Numbered from the stretch's first letter, positions 1 to 5,616 are shown. The stretch is 6,085 nucleotides of DNA from Cytophagales bacterium (GCA_025360235.1 JANYCO010000558.1:1-6085), one strand, 5' to 3'. Notes: generated by a model not told the origin, from the sequence alone. Program-made: numbers and translations.

Positions 1-13
1 GTCTTTTTTTATT

Positions 14-36
14 AGGACACAATGTGTCTTTTTATT
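14..36 (+). terminator. Terminator-like hairpin, copy 1
   Basis: On the + strand AGGACAC (14-20) pairs with GTGTCTT (24-30) through a three-base loop AAT. This gives a 7-bp stem with one G-T wobble, followed directly by TTTATT. The stem is short but has the shape of an intrinsic terminator for a + strand gene ending left of the window. No such gene is visible, so the role is inferred from shape only. Confidence 0.4.
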
Positions 37-57
37 AGGACACAAATGTGTCTTTTT
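37..57 (+). terminator. Terminator-like hairpin, copy 2
   Basis: AGGACAC (37-43) pairs with GTGTCTT (48-54) around loop AAAT, and further T residues follow at 55-57. The structure nearly duplicates the preceding hairpin, so the two would act in series on a + strand transcript entering from the left. In minus-strand RNA the same region has an A run instead of a U run after the stem, so the polarity favours + strand termination. Confidence 0.45.
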
Positions 58-88
58 ATGTAGAACACGTTATTAATGTGTCCTACAT
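58..88 (-). terminator. 11-bp hairpin after the DUF502 stop codon
   Basis: Positions 58-68 (ATGTAGAACAC) and 78-88 (GTGTCCTACAT) are inverted copies separated by nine bases. In minus-strand RNA the single imperfect pair is a G-U wobble, so all 11 pairs form. In + strand RNA the same position is an A-C mismatch. The hairpin lies four to five bases past the stop of the DUF502 gene and probably marks the 3' end of the cmk-ispH-DUF502 transcript. There is no U run after it on the minus strand, so it may be a processing or stabilising end rather than a classic intrinsic terminator. Confidence 0.45.
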
Positions 89-91
89 CAT

Positions 92-670
92 TTATTTTTC
101 CTCTTTTCGTGGTAATGCACCCGATACTCCTCCTGAGACAATCAACTTCATGACCTCAGAACTTGAGGCATTAATTTCTTGAATATGTTCGCGGGCTACC
201 ACATAAAGGTTTCCCGTGAACCCATAGGAGTCCGGGAAATAAACGGCTGTCATGTCTTTGATATTTATACTATCAAGATTTTCTCTTGTAATAAAACCAA
301 TTCTATAGATATGTGAATCTTTTTGCATTTTCACCAAAACGGGATGATTAAATTTTTTCTTGTCTCCTACAAAAGCCCCAATCACATCTTTAGTGGAAGA
401 ATAAATAAGATTGATAAAAGGAATTTTATACATGTAATACTCTATAAAATTAAAAGCAGGTCTTGCTATAATCGTAGAGCCAATTAAACCCATTAAAGTT
501 ATGAAGGCAAGAATGATGAGGATGCCGAATCCAGGAGATAATTTTAAATGAAAGACAGTAGGAAGAATTTTATCCAGCCATGCAACAAGAGAAAATATAA
601 TGTAAATGGTAAAGCAGGCAGGAATAACTAATAACAGACCTTGTAGAAAATACCTTAATATGTATTTCAT
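92..670 (-). CDS. DUF502 family inner-membrane protein
   Basis: The 192-residue product matches the DUF502 family, whose members are about 200 residues long and whose biochemical role is not established. Two hydrophobic membrane segments lie at about residues 9-31 and 46-68, divided by a short loop with LSPGFG (44-49). After them come the typical RPAFNFIEYYMYKIP stretch (70-84) and a soluble C-terminal half containing the family's P-x-S-x-G-x-TG element, here PDSYGFTGN (146-154). The protein ends in a charged tail. Its ATG lies 20 bp after the ispH stop, behind an A/T-only leader without a Shine-Dalgarno sequence, so it is probably the last gene of the cmk-ispH operon. The assignment is by motif recall and architecture. 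Function in envelope or membrane homeostasis would be speculation. Confidence 0.85.
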   Translation of the reverse strand: MKYILRYFLQGLLLVIPACFTIYIIFSLVAWLDKILPTVFHLKLSPGFGILIILAFITLMGLIGSTIIARPAFNFIEYYMYKIPFINLIYSSTKDVIGAFVGDKKKFNHPVLVKMQKDSHIYRIGFITRENLDSINIKDMTAVYFPDSYGFTGNLYVVAREHIQEINASSSEVMKLIVSGGVSGALPRKEEK

Positions 671-690
671 GAATTTTTTTAATTAATTTT

Positions 691-1572
691 TTAGGATATT
701 TGGAGCACACTGATTTTTTCAGCTACATTTTCCATTAACCACATTGGAGTTGAGGTGGCTCCGCAAATTCCAACAGAATCGTTTACTGAAAACCAAGAAG
801 GTAGAATTTCGGTTTCATTCTCAACAAAATAACTTCTTTCGTTTTGATTTTTGCAAACACTAAACAAAGCTTTCCCATTTGAACTTTTTTTACCACTTAC
901 AAATATGATTACATCATGCTCTTTAGCAAATTTCTGCAATTGAGGTTCCCTGTTAGATACCTGACGACAGATACTGTCGTTTGCATCAAACTCGGTCATA
1001 CTGTCTTTTCCTATTGCCTGAATTTTTTCTTCTATTAATGCTTTGATCTGATAGAACCCTTGTGTGCTTTTGGTTGTCTGACTAAATAAGGTAACGGGTC
1101 TGTTGAAATCAATTTTTTCCAAATCGCTTTCATTAGTAATAATGATTGCTTTGTCTAATGTTTGGCCCGTAAGACCTATTACCTCTGCATGTCCTACCTG
1201 ACCATAAATTACAATCTGGCCTTCTTTTACTTCCATATTGTCGAAGGCGTGTTTTACTCTGTTCTGAAGTTTCAAAACTACAGGACATGAGGCATCAATC
1301 AATTCTATATTATTTTTTAACGCTAATTCGTATGTCTCAGGAGGTTCGCCATGCGCTCTGATCAAAACTTTACAATCATGCAGATTTTTAAGATCGTCTT
1401 TGTCTATTATGCGCAAACCTTTTTTTGTAAGCCTTTCAACTTCCATGCTGTTGTGAACAATATCGCCCAGACAATAGAGCTGTTCTCCATTGGAGATTTC
1501 GTCTTCCGCCATTTGAATGGCGAATTCTACACCAAAACAATACCCTGAATTTTTGTCTATTGCTACGTTCAT
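691..1572 (-). CDS. ispH: 4-hydroxy-3-methylbut-2-enyl diphosphate reductase (IspH/LytB)
   Basis: IspH is a cytoplasmic iron-sulfur enzyme that reduces HMBPP to isopentenyl and dimethylallyl diphosphate, the last step of the MEP isoprenoid pathway. The 293-residue product has the three cluster cysteines of the family: C12 (GYCFGV), C96 (DASCPVV) and C202 (DSICRQVSNRE). The substrate-site residues are also present: H40 (GDIVHN), H74 (RAHGE), H128 and E130 (GQVGHAEVIG), T166/T167 (SQTTKST), the SSN triad at 230-232, and S274 in the C-terminal GATSTP motif. Length is slightly below the E. coli enzyme but normal for Bacteroidota. Its ATG overlaps the cmk stop codon in ATGA, which suggests translational coupling. 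No key residue is missing, so it should be active. Confidence 0.97.
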   Translation of the reverse strand: MNVAIDKNSGYCFGVEFAIQMAEDEISNGEQLYCLGDIVHNSMEVERLTKKGLRIIDKDDLKNLHDCKVLIRAHGEPPETYELALKNNIELIDASCPVVLKLQNRVKHAFDNMEVKEGQIVIYGQVGHAEVIGLTGQTLDKAIIITNESDLEKIDFNRPVTLFSQTTKSTQGFYQIKALIEEKIQAIGKDSMTEFDANDSICRQVSNREPQLQKFAKEHDVIIFVSGKKSSNGKALFSVCKNQNERSYFVENETEILPSWFSVNDSVGICGATSTPMWLMENVAEKISVLQIS

Positions 1573-2273
1573 ATATCTGAAACAGTATGTAAATTTTCGA
1601 TGATCTTTGAAGTTGCGAGGTCAAGTATGTAATCTACCTGTTCTTCTACTGTAATGTAGGTCGTATCTACTTCGTAAGCATCTTCTGCTTTTCTAAGAGG
1701 GCCTTCTTCTCTGGTGGTATCTATGTGATCTCTTTTTTTAAGATTTTCAAGTACAGCCTCAAGGTCTACCACCTGATTTTTTGAAAGATATTCTTGTTGC
1801 CTACGTGCAGCTCTTACAGTCATTTCCGCTTGCATAAATATTTTCAATTCGGCTTCAGGAAATACTTGAGTTCCTATATCTCTGCCATCCATGACCAATC
1901 CTTTTTTCTTGCCCATCTTACGCTGCAGGTGCACCATGTGTTTCCTTACCTCCGGAATCGCACTTACTTCACTTACCATATTGGAGATGGACATTTTTCT
2001 AATCTCGTCTTCAACATTCAATCCATTTAAATAAGTTTCACTTCGCTGAAGTTTTTCATTAAAATGAAAACTGATTTGGGTTTCCTCCAATGCTTTTAAT
2101 ATCGCAGAGGGGTTTGTTAAATTGATGTAATGCTGATGAAAATATAATGCAGATGCCCTGTACATGGCTCCTGTATCAATATAGCTATAACCAAGTCGTG
2201 CCGCTACTTGTTTAGCGGTAGTGCTCTTCCCACAAGCCGAATACCCGTCTATCGCTATAATAATTTTTCTCAT
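1569..2273 (-). CDS. cmk: (d)CMP kinase (cytidylate kinase)
   Basis: The product phosphorylates CMP and dCMP with ATP, feeding CTP and dCTP pools in the cytoplasm. The 234-residue sequence starts with the P-loop DGYSACGKST (9-18), followed by the YIDTGAMYRA nucleoside-binding element (31-40). DGRDIGT lies at 129-135, RAARR at 154-158 is the lid region, and RDHIDTTRE at 181-189 carries the CMP-contacting R/D/R set (R131, R181, D185 and R188 fall where the E. coli enzyme has them). The length is typical of the long-type bacterial Cmk. The gene starts 10 bp after the small lipoprotein ORF at 2284-2412 and overlaps ispH by four bases at its 3' end, so it probably shares their transcript. The ATG is placed directly before the MRKIIIAIDG strand that leads into the P-loop. 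Confidence 0.97.
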   Translation of the reverse strand: MRKIIIAIDGYSACGKSTTAKQVAARLGYSYIDTGAMYRASALYFHQHYINLTNPSAILKALEETQISFHFNEKLQRSETYLNGLNVEDEIRKMSISNMVSEVSAIPEVRKHMVHLQRKMGKKKGLVMDGRDIGTQVFPEAELKIFMQAEMTVRAARRQQEYLSKNQVVDLEAVLENLKKRDHIDTTREEGPLRKAEDAYEVDTTYITVEEQVDYILDLATSKIIENLHTVSDI

Positions 2274-2283
2274 AACAATAGAA

Positions 2284-2412
2284 TTATTTGCGTTTCGCCT
2301 TTCCTCCTTTTCCAGGTGTTCCGGGATGCCATGATTGACTTTTATGTCCGTTTTGACAGCTCATTTGCAAAGCAAAAGTTAACAGAATTATAAATAGTAC
2401 ACTTTTATACAT
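2284..2412 (-). CDS. Small lipoprotein, 42 residues, unassigned
   Basis: Read on the minus strand, an ATG at 2412-2410 opens 42 codons ending in TAA at 2286-2284. The product begins MYKSVLFIILLTFALQMSC: a basic residue, a hydrophobic core and a plausible lipobox ending at C19 (positions -3 to -1 are Q-M-S, so the box is loose). The predicted mature part is only 24 residues, rich in Lys, Arg, Gly and Pro and ending KGGKAKRK. TTGAGGAT lies just before the ATG and could give weak ribosome binding. The ORF ends 10 bp before cmk and is probably the first gene of that operon. I do not recognise a family. Signal-like start, clean reading frame and tight spacing argue that it is real. A chance ORF remains possible. 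Confidence 0.65.
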   Translation of the reverse strand: MYKSVLFIILLTFALQMSCQNGHKSQSWHPGTPGKGGKAKRK

Positions 2413-2465
2413 ATCCTCAATTGGTTAAAGGGTTAGGAAATAATTAATAATTATATTTAATAACA

Positions 2466-2473
2466 TAAAGATA
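2466..2473 (-). promoter_or_regulatory. Candidate -7 box for the lipoprotein-cmk-ispH-DUF502 operon
   Basis: On the minus strand the octamer reads TATCTTTA, close to the Bacteroidota -7 consensus TAnnTTTG. It would start transcription near 2460, about 48 bases ahead of the small lipoprotein ATG. No convincing -33 TTTG element is visible at the expected distance. The identical octamer occurs upstream of the lipoprotein gene at 5092-5601. Confidence 0.35.
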
Positions 2474-2480
2474 GAAAAAA

Positions 2481-2582
2481 ATGTTGAGAACGTGGATAAA
2501 GCAATTTAAATATAATTTGGGTTCCAGAGCTTCAGGACTCTTGCGATGGGATAATGTCTGGAATAGCAGGTTTGTCCACTAA
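2481..2582 (+). CDS. Possible 33-residue ORF upstream of rocD
   Basis: An ATG preceded by the run GATAGAAAAAA opens 33 codons closed by TAA at 2580-2582. The peptide is basic and has three tryptophans and four arginines, ending RWDNVWNSRFVH. The segment from about 2520 to 2575 is visibly richer in G and C than the flanking A/T-rich DNA, which fits coding or structured sequence. A TATATTTA box at 2452-2459 (+) could drive it. It lies 70 bp before rocD on the same strand, so it could be a separate small protein or a leader peptide. Against it: the candidate minus-strand operon promoter sits right beside it, no signal or family is recognised, and ORFs of this size arise by chance. Confidence 0.35.
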   Translation: MLRTWIKQFKYNLGSRASGLLRWDNVWNSRFVH

Positions 2583-2615
2583 ATAACAAAACGAGGAATA
2601 CTGGACGTTTTTTAT

Positions 2616-2623
2616 TAATTTTA
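2616..2623 (+). promoter_or_regulatory. Candidate -7 box of the rocD promoter
   Basis: TAATTTTA matches the Bacteroidota TAnnTTTR -7 pattern. It lies in a 14-bp block (2611-2624) that matches 13 of 14 bases of a block at 4008-4021 before the sugar-binding gene, with 28 bases to the start codon in both cases. Transcription would start near 2629. A -33 TTTG is not evident. Confidence 0.5.
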
Positions 2624-2638
2624 CCCCTACTTAAAATT

Positions 2639-2650
2639 TAATTCGAATTA
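2639..2650. repeat. Perfect 12-bp palindrome before rocD
   Basis: TAATTCGAATTA reads the same on both strands and ends two bases before the rocD ATG. It would lie in the untranslated leader if the promoter at 2616-2623 is right, so it could be an operator downstream of the transcription start. It is made mostly of A and T and may also be chance. Confidence 0.4.
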
Positions 2651-2652
2651 GG

Positions 2653-3888
2653 ATGATACAAAATGCCATAAGCGAGACCTTGAAAGCTATTGAGATGGAA
2701 GACCAGTTTGGTGCACACAATTACCATCCACTTCCGGTAGTGCTTGCTAAAGGAGAAGGCGTATTTGTATGGGATGTAGAGGGTAAAAAATATTTCGACT
2801 TTCTCTCCGCTTACAGTGCCGTAAATCAAGGACACTGTCATCCTAAAATTATTAACGCCCTTATCGAACAGGCTAAAACGCTTACACTTACATCAAGAGC
2901 TTTTTATAATAATCGTTTAGGTGAAGCAGAAAAATTCATCTGTGAATATTTTGGGTACGATAAAGTATTGATGATGAATTCTGGCGCCGAAGCCAATGAA
3001 ACGGCTATAAAGCTTGCCCGTAAATGGGGTTATACAAAAAAAGGTATTCCTTCTGAGAAAGCAATAATTGTGGCAGTTGAAAGAAATTTTCATGGACGTA
3101 CCATGGGTATAATTTCTGCTTCCACTGACCCTGATTCAAGAAATAATTTTGGTCCATTTCTTCCAGGCTTTCAAATTATAGCTTATGACGATGTTGCAGC
3201 TTTGGAGAGAGCACTTCAAAATCCAAATGTTTGTGGTTTTTGGGTAGAACCTATTCAAGGCGAAGCAGGAGTTTTTGTGCCAGGAAGTGGTTATCTGAAA
3301 AAGGCAGAGGAGCTATGTAAAAAATACAACGTTCTTCTGATGATGGATGAAATACAAACAGGAATAGGCCGTACAGGAAAACTATTGGCTTCTGATCACG
3401 AAAATGTAAAACCTGACATGCTAATACTAGGGAAAGCCTTGTCAGGTGGTGTTTATCCGGTATCTGCTGTTCTTTGCAGAGATGAAATAATGTTGACTAT
3501 AAAACCAGGAGAACATGGTTCTACCTTTGGTGGAAATCCAATTGCAGCAGCGGTAACTGTTGCTTCTTTGAAAGTAATAAAAGAAGAAGGATTGACAGAG
3601 AACGCTGCAAAAATGGGTGAACTTTTTCGGGATCGAATGAATACTTTGAAGTCAAAATCTTCTCACGTAACACTTGTGCGTGGGAAAGGATTGCTCAATG
3701 CAATTGTTATAAAACCTACTAACGACGGACGAACTGCCTGGGATGTGTGTGTGAATTTGATGCATAATGGATTACTTGCTAAGCCTACTCATGGCGATAT
3801 CATTCGTTTCGCACCTCCATTAGTGATTGACGAAAAGCAACTGAACGAGTGTTGCGATATTATTGAGAAAACAATTTTAGAATTCTAG
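2653..3888 (+). CDS. rocD: Ornithine aminotransferase (ornithine--oxo-acid transaminase)
   Basis: This PLP enzyme moves the delta-amino group of ornithine to 2-oxoglutarate, giving glutamate and glutamate-5-semialdehyde, and links arginine catabolism to proline and glutamate. The 411-residue product is full length for a class III aminotransferase. PLP is held by NSGAEANE (109-116), FHGRT (146-150), D232 in MDEIQTG, Schiff-base lysine K261 in LGKALSGG, and HGSTFGGNP (288-296). Ornithine specificity is supported by Y24 (AHNYHPLP), Y54 (SAYSAVNQGHCHPK) and R149, which align at a constant offset of 31 with human OAT Y55, Y85 and R180, as K261 does with K292. This separates it from acetylornithine and GABA aminotransferases. 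It stands alone: no arginase, rocE or proline gene is adjacent. The ATG at 2653 has AGG directly ahead of it. Confidence 0.95.
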   Translation: MIQNAISETLKAIEMEDQFGAHNYHPLPVVLAKGEGVFVWDVEGKKYFDFLSAYSAVNQGHCHPKIINALIEQAKTLTLTSRAFYNNRLGEAEKFICEYFGYDKVLMMNSGAEANETAIKLARKWGYTKKGIPSEKAIIVAVERNFHGRTMGIISASTDPDSRNNFGPFLPGFQIIAYDDVAALERALQNPNVCGFWVEPIQGEAGVFVPGSGYLKKAEELCKKYNVLLMMDEIQTGIGRTGKLLASDHENVKPDMLILGKALSGGVYPVSAVLCRDEIMLTIKPGEHGSTFGGNPIAAAVTVASLKVIKEEGLTENAAKMGELFRDRMNTLKSKSSHVTLVRGKGLLNAIVIKPTNDGRTAWDVCVNLMHNGLLAKPTHGDIIRFAPPLVIDEKQLNECCDIIEKTILEF

Positions 3889-3988
3889 GACGTAAATTTA
3901 AATTTTTATGGAATAAGGAAGGTAAAAGGTCTCTTTTTGCACATTTTATGGCTTTTTTGTACCTAATTGGCTGAAATATAATAAGATG

Positions 3989-4034
3989 GTAGTTTTTCAG
4001 AGAACCATTTATTAACTTTACATTCGAAAACTAC
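3989..4034. promoter_or_regulatory. Inverted repeat flanking the promoter of the sugar-binding gene
   Basis: GTAGTTTT (3989-3996) and AAAACTAC (4027-4034) are perfect inverted 8-bp arms with 30 bases between them. The left arm falls in the -33 region and the right arm at about the transcription start of the -7 box at 4013-4020. This is the layout of an operator pair, although no regulator gene is nearby and AT-rich arms can occur by chance. Confidence 0.35.
4013..4020 (+). promoter_or_regulatory. Candidate -7 box for the sugar-binding protein gene
   Basis: TAACTTTA fits the Bacteroidota -7 pattern and ends 29 bases before the ATG at 4050. A T run at 3993-3997 is the only -33-like element and sits a little too close. 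The 161-bp gap 3889-4049 otherwise contains no ORF longer than about nine codons and no clear terminator for rocD. Confidence 0.5.
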
Positions 4035-4049
4035 TTAAATTATACTTAT

Positions 4050-5063
4050 ATGAAAACTGTAAGATTCCTACTTCTTCTCTTTGTAATACAATTATGTATT
4101 ACCGAGAGCAACCAGGCTCAGAATAAGAAAAAGATCGGACTTTTGATGGATGATTTCAATGCAAGCCGGTGGAAATACGACAGTTCTCTTATTGCCCTTA
4201 AAGTTAAAGCAGCTGGTTATGAAATTATGATCAGGGTATGCGACAGCGATACTGCGGTACAACATCAGCAGGCTAAAGAACTCCTTAAAGCCGGGGCAAA
4301 TGTTTTAGTAGTAATCCCAGCCAATTCAATGGCAGCAGGAGATATTGTGCGTACTGCACATAAAGCTAATATTCCGGTTATTGCCTACGACAGATTAATT
4401 CTTGATTGTGATCTTGATTATTATATTTCTTTTGATAACGAAAAGGTAGGGGAATTACAGGCGGAATATATTCTGAAAAAAATAAATTATAAGGGATCAA
4501 TCATGCTTATGAATGGTCCTCAGTTCGATGCAAACTCATTGTTATTCAGAAAAGGACAAATGAATATTTTACAGCCTTATGTAGACAGTGGTGCTATAAA
4601 AATTGTTTATGATCGCTATTTGTCGGAGTGGACTTCTATGGAAGCATATATGGAAGGGAATGATTTTCTTGGAAACTACAAAGGTAAAATAGATGGAGTA
4701 ATTGCGGCAGCAGATATGATCTCTGAGGGGATAATTGATGCGTTGGCAATCTTCAGACCTAATGAAAAAGTATTTATTACGGGTCAAGATGCAAGTGTAA
4801 TCGCTTATTATAATATTCTTGAAAATACTCAGGGAATGACGGTATATAAACCGCTGGATCTCTTAGCTACCCAAGCATCTGAACTTGCTTGTAATATAGC
4901 CTCAAAGAGTGAAATTAAAGAACCTAAATCCAACGTATTTAACGGAGAAAAAAATGTTCCATTTATTAAACTAGAACCGCTTCCTATAACAAAAGAAAAC
5001 CTCGAAACGCTTCTCGATAAGTCCAATTATATGAACGAAGAATATTTAAAAGGACGAAAATGA
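4050..5063 (+). CDS. Periplasmic xylose-type sugar-binding protein (XylF-like, orphan)
   Basis: The 337-residue product has an N-terminal export signal (residues 1 to about 23: basic MKTVR, then a hydrophobic core, probable cleavage after NQA), followed by a type I periplasmic binding fold. Along its length it resembles E. coli XylF: MDDFNASRWKYD near the mature start, VLVVIPANS (85-93), AYDR (112-115), YISFDNEKVGELQAE (125-139), a GPQFDAN loop (156-162), LFRKGQM and YVDSGAIK, TGQDA (244-248) and TVYKP (264-268). In XylF these motifs line the sugar pocket, so D-xylose or a related monosaccharide is the likely ligand. C16 is preceded by Leu, so it is not a good lipobox and the protein should be soluble in the periplasm. 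No ABC permease or ATPase lies beside it, and its neighbours are unrelated. It may serve a distant transporter or a membrane sensor kinase. The family call is firm; the ligand is inferred. Confidence 0.88.
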   Translation: MKTVRFLLLLFVIQLCITESNQAQNKKKIGLLMDDFNASRWKYDSSLIALKVKAAGYEIMIRVCDSDTAVQHQQAKELLKAGANVLVVIPANSMAAGDIVRTAHKANIPVIAYDRLILDCDLDYYISFDNEKVGELQAEYILKKINYKGSIMLMNGPQFDANSLLFRKGQMNILQPYVDSGAIKIVYDRYLSEWTSMEAYMEGNDFLGNYKGKIDGVIAAADMISEGIIDALAIFRPNEKVFITGQDASVIAYYNILENTQGMTVYKPLDLLATQASELACNIASKSEIKEPKSNVFNGEKNVPFIKLEPLPITKENLETLLDKSNYMNEEYLKGRK

Positions 5064-5073
5064 TTTTTGTAAA

Positions 5074-5090
5074 ATTGATCAGCAATCAAT
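5074..5090. terminator. Small hairpin between convergent genes
   Basis: ATTGAT (5074-5079) and ATCAAT (5085-5090) pair around loop CAGCA. The hairpin fills the 28-bp gap between the convergent stop codons at 5063 and 5092. In the minus direction it is followed by TTTTAC; in the plus direction by a weaker T-containing stretch. It may act both ways, but the stem is short and A/T-rich. Confidence 0.35.
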
Positions 5091-5091
5091 C

Positions 5092-5601
5092 TTACATTTT
5101 CGGTTTCGGATTGGCAAGATAGAGCAACAAAGAAACAAGACCTGCGAGGAACACGATACTAAAGGCAAATATAAAGAGACCCGTAGGAGCTACTGGATAC
5201 AATAAAATTCCGAGTATTACAGCAAGACCTCCTGGAATCATCATCCATAAGGCTCTTGAAAGTCTTGGGTTCATTTCCTTTTTTATTTCATTTTCAGAAT
5301 GTTCCTTTTTCTTTTGAATTTCTTTAAGAGGTGAAAATGGGACATTCTCTACTGCCTTTTTCTTTTCGGTATTCTTATCAATTATCTGATTTCTTTTCTT
5401 AGTTGAAGAAGTTAAGGCGTTTGATTTACCTTGAGCTGGTAATCCGGATCTTAAACCCATTTGTTCTCCAATGTTTGTAGAAGGGTTAATAGAGTTTGGA
5501 CTTTCTTTTTGCAGAGGAGATGCTCTGTGGGTTATAAATTCTTTCCTGCAGGAAGAAATAGTTATTAAAAGAATAAAAAGGCTGGTCAATTTTAGTTTCA
5601 T
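5092..5601 (-). CDS. Putative lipoprotein with two C-terminal membrane segments, unassigned
   Basis: I do not recognise a family for this 169-residue protein. It opens with a lipoprotein signal, MKLKLTSLFILLITISSC, with lipobox ISSC placing the lipidated cysteine at C18. Residues 19-110 are hydrophilic and low in complexity, first Ser/Asn/Pro-rich and then very Lys/Glu-rich (about 68-110, including KKRNQ and IQKKKEHSENEIKKEM), so probably disordered or helical. Two hydrophobic segments follow at about 116-136 and 140-163, joined by a short YPVAP turn, and the chain ends NPKPKM. A lipid anchor plus a C-terminal hairpin points to the inner membrane. The gene lies 42 bp after the cysQ-like gene on the same strand, but has its own candidate -7 box. 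A lysine-rich linker in an AT-rich genome drifts fast, so homologues may be found only in close relatives. Confidence 0.75.
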   Translation of the reverse strand: MKLKLTSLFILLITISSCRKEFITHRASPLQKESPNSINPSTNIGEQMGLRSGLPAQGKSNALTSSTKKRNQIIDKNTEKKKAVENVPFSPLKEIQKKKEHSENEIKKEMNPRLSRALWMMIPGGLAVILGILLYPVAPTGLFIFAFSIVFLAGLVSLLLYLANPKPKM

Positions 5602-5616
5602 AATTCAATGCTTAGT

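Larger units (their letters stand above)
1..57. repeat. Tandem short repeat of GTGTC/GACAC hairpins
   Basis: A unit of about 24 bp, roughly GTGTCTTTTTATTAGGACAC plus a short A/T linker, is repeated head to tail. One copy begins before or at position 1 (its leading GT is missing), one spans 24-47, and a diverged one starts at 48 and loses the ATTAGG part. Each junction GACAC-AA(A)T-GTGTC is itself a small palindrome followed by a T run on the + strand. Because the first bases already read GTC followed by seven T, the array probably continues to the left of the window. There is no spacer diversity and no coding potential here. Confidence 0.75.

Noticed and set aside
1..88. CRISPR-like array
   Set aside because: Units are about 24 bp with almost no spacer between them and the linkers are short A/T runs, so there are no unique spacers.
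1351..1624. ORFs of about 60 codons in other frames over ispH (1351-1548 + and 1436-1624 -)
   Set aside because: They lie within or across conserved ispH and cmk coding sequence and show no motifs of their own.
1794..2030. 78-codon + strand ORF antisense to cmk
   Set aside because: It is a shadow of a strongly conserved gene, with Cys/His/Phe-rich composition typical of antisense frames.
2208..2393. 61-codon + strand ORF across the cmk start and the small lipoprotein
   Set aside because: It runs antisense to cmk and to the 42-residue lipoprotein, whose signal and lipobox make the minus strand the better coding choice.
3894..3905. AAATTTAAATTT palindrome after rocD as a terminator
   Set aside because: The stem would be A/T only with no room for a loop, so it is too weak to call.
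4095..4097. Cys codon 16 of the sugar-binding protein as a lipidation site
   Set aside because: The residue before the cysteine is Leu, which signal peptidase II sites do not favour; cleavage after NQA by signal peptidase I fits better.
4569..5026. Two minus-strand ORFs inside the sugar-binding gene (4569-4787 and 4829-5026)
   Set aside because: They are antisense to a full-length gene with clear XylF motifs and have no recognisable features.
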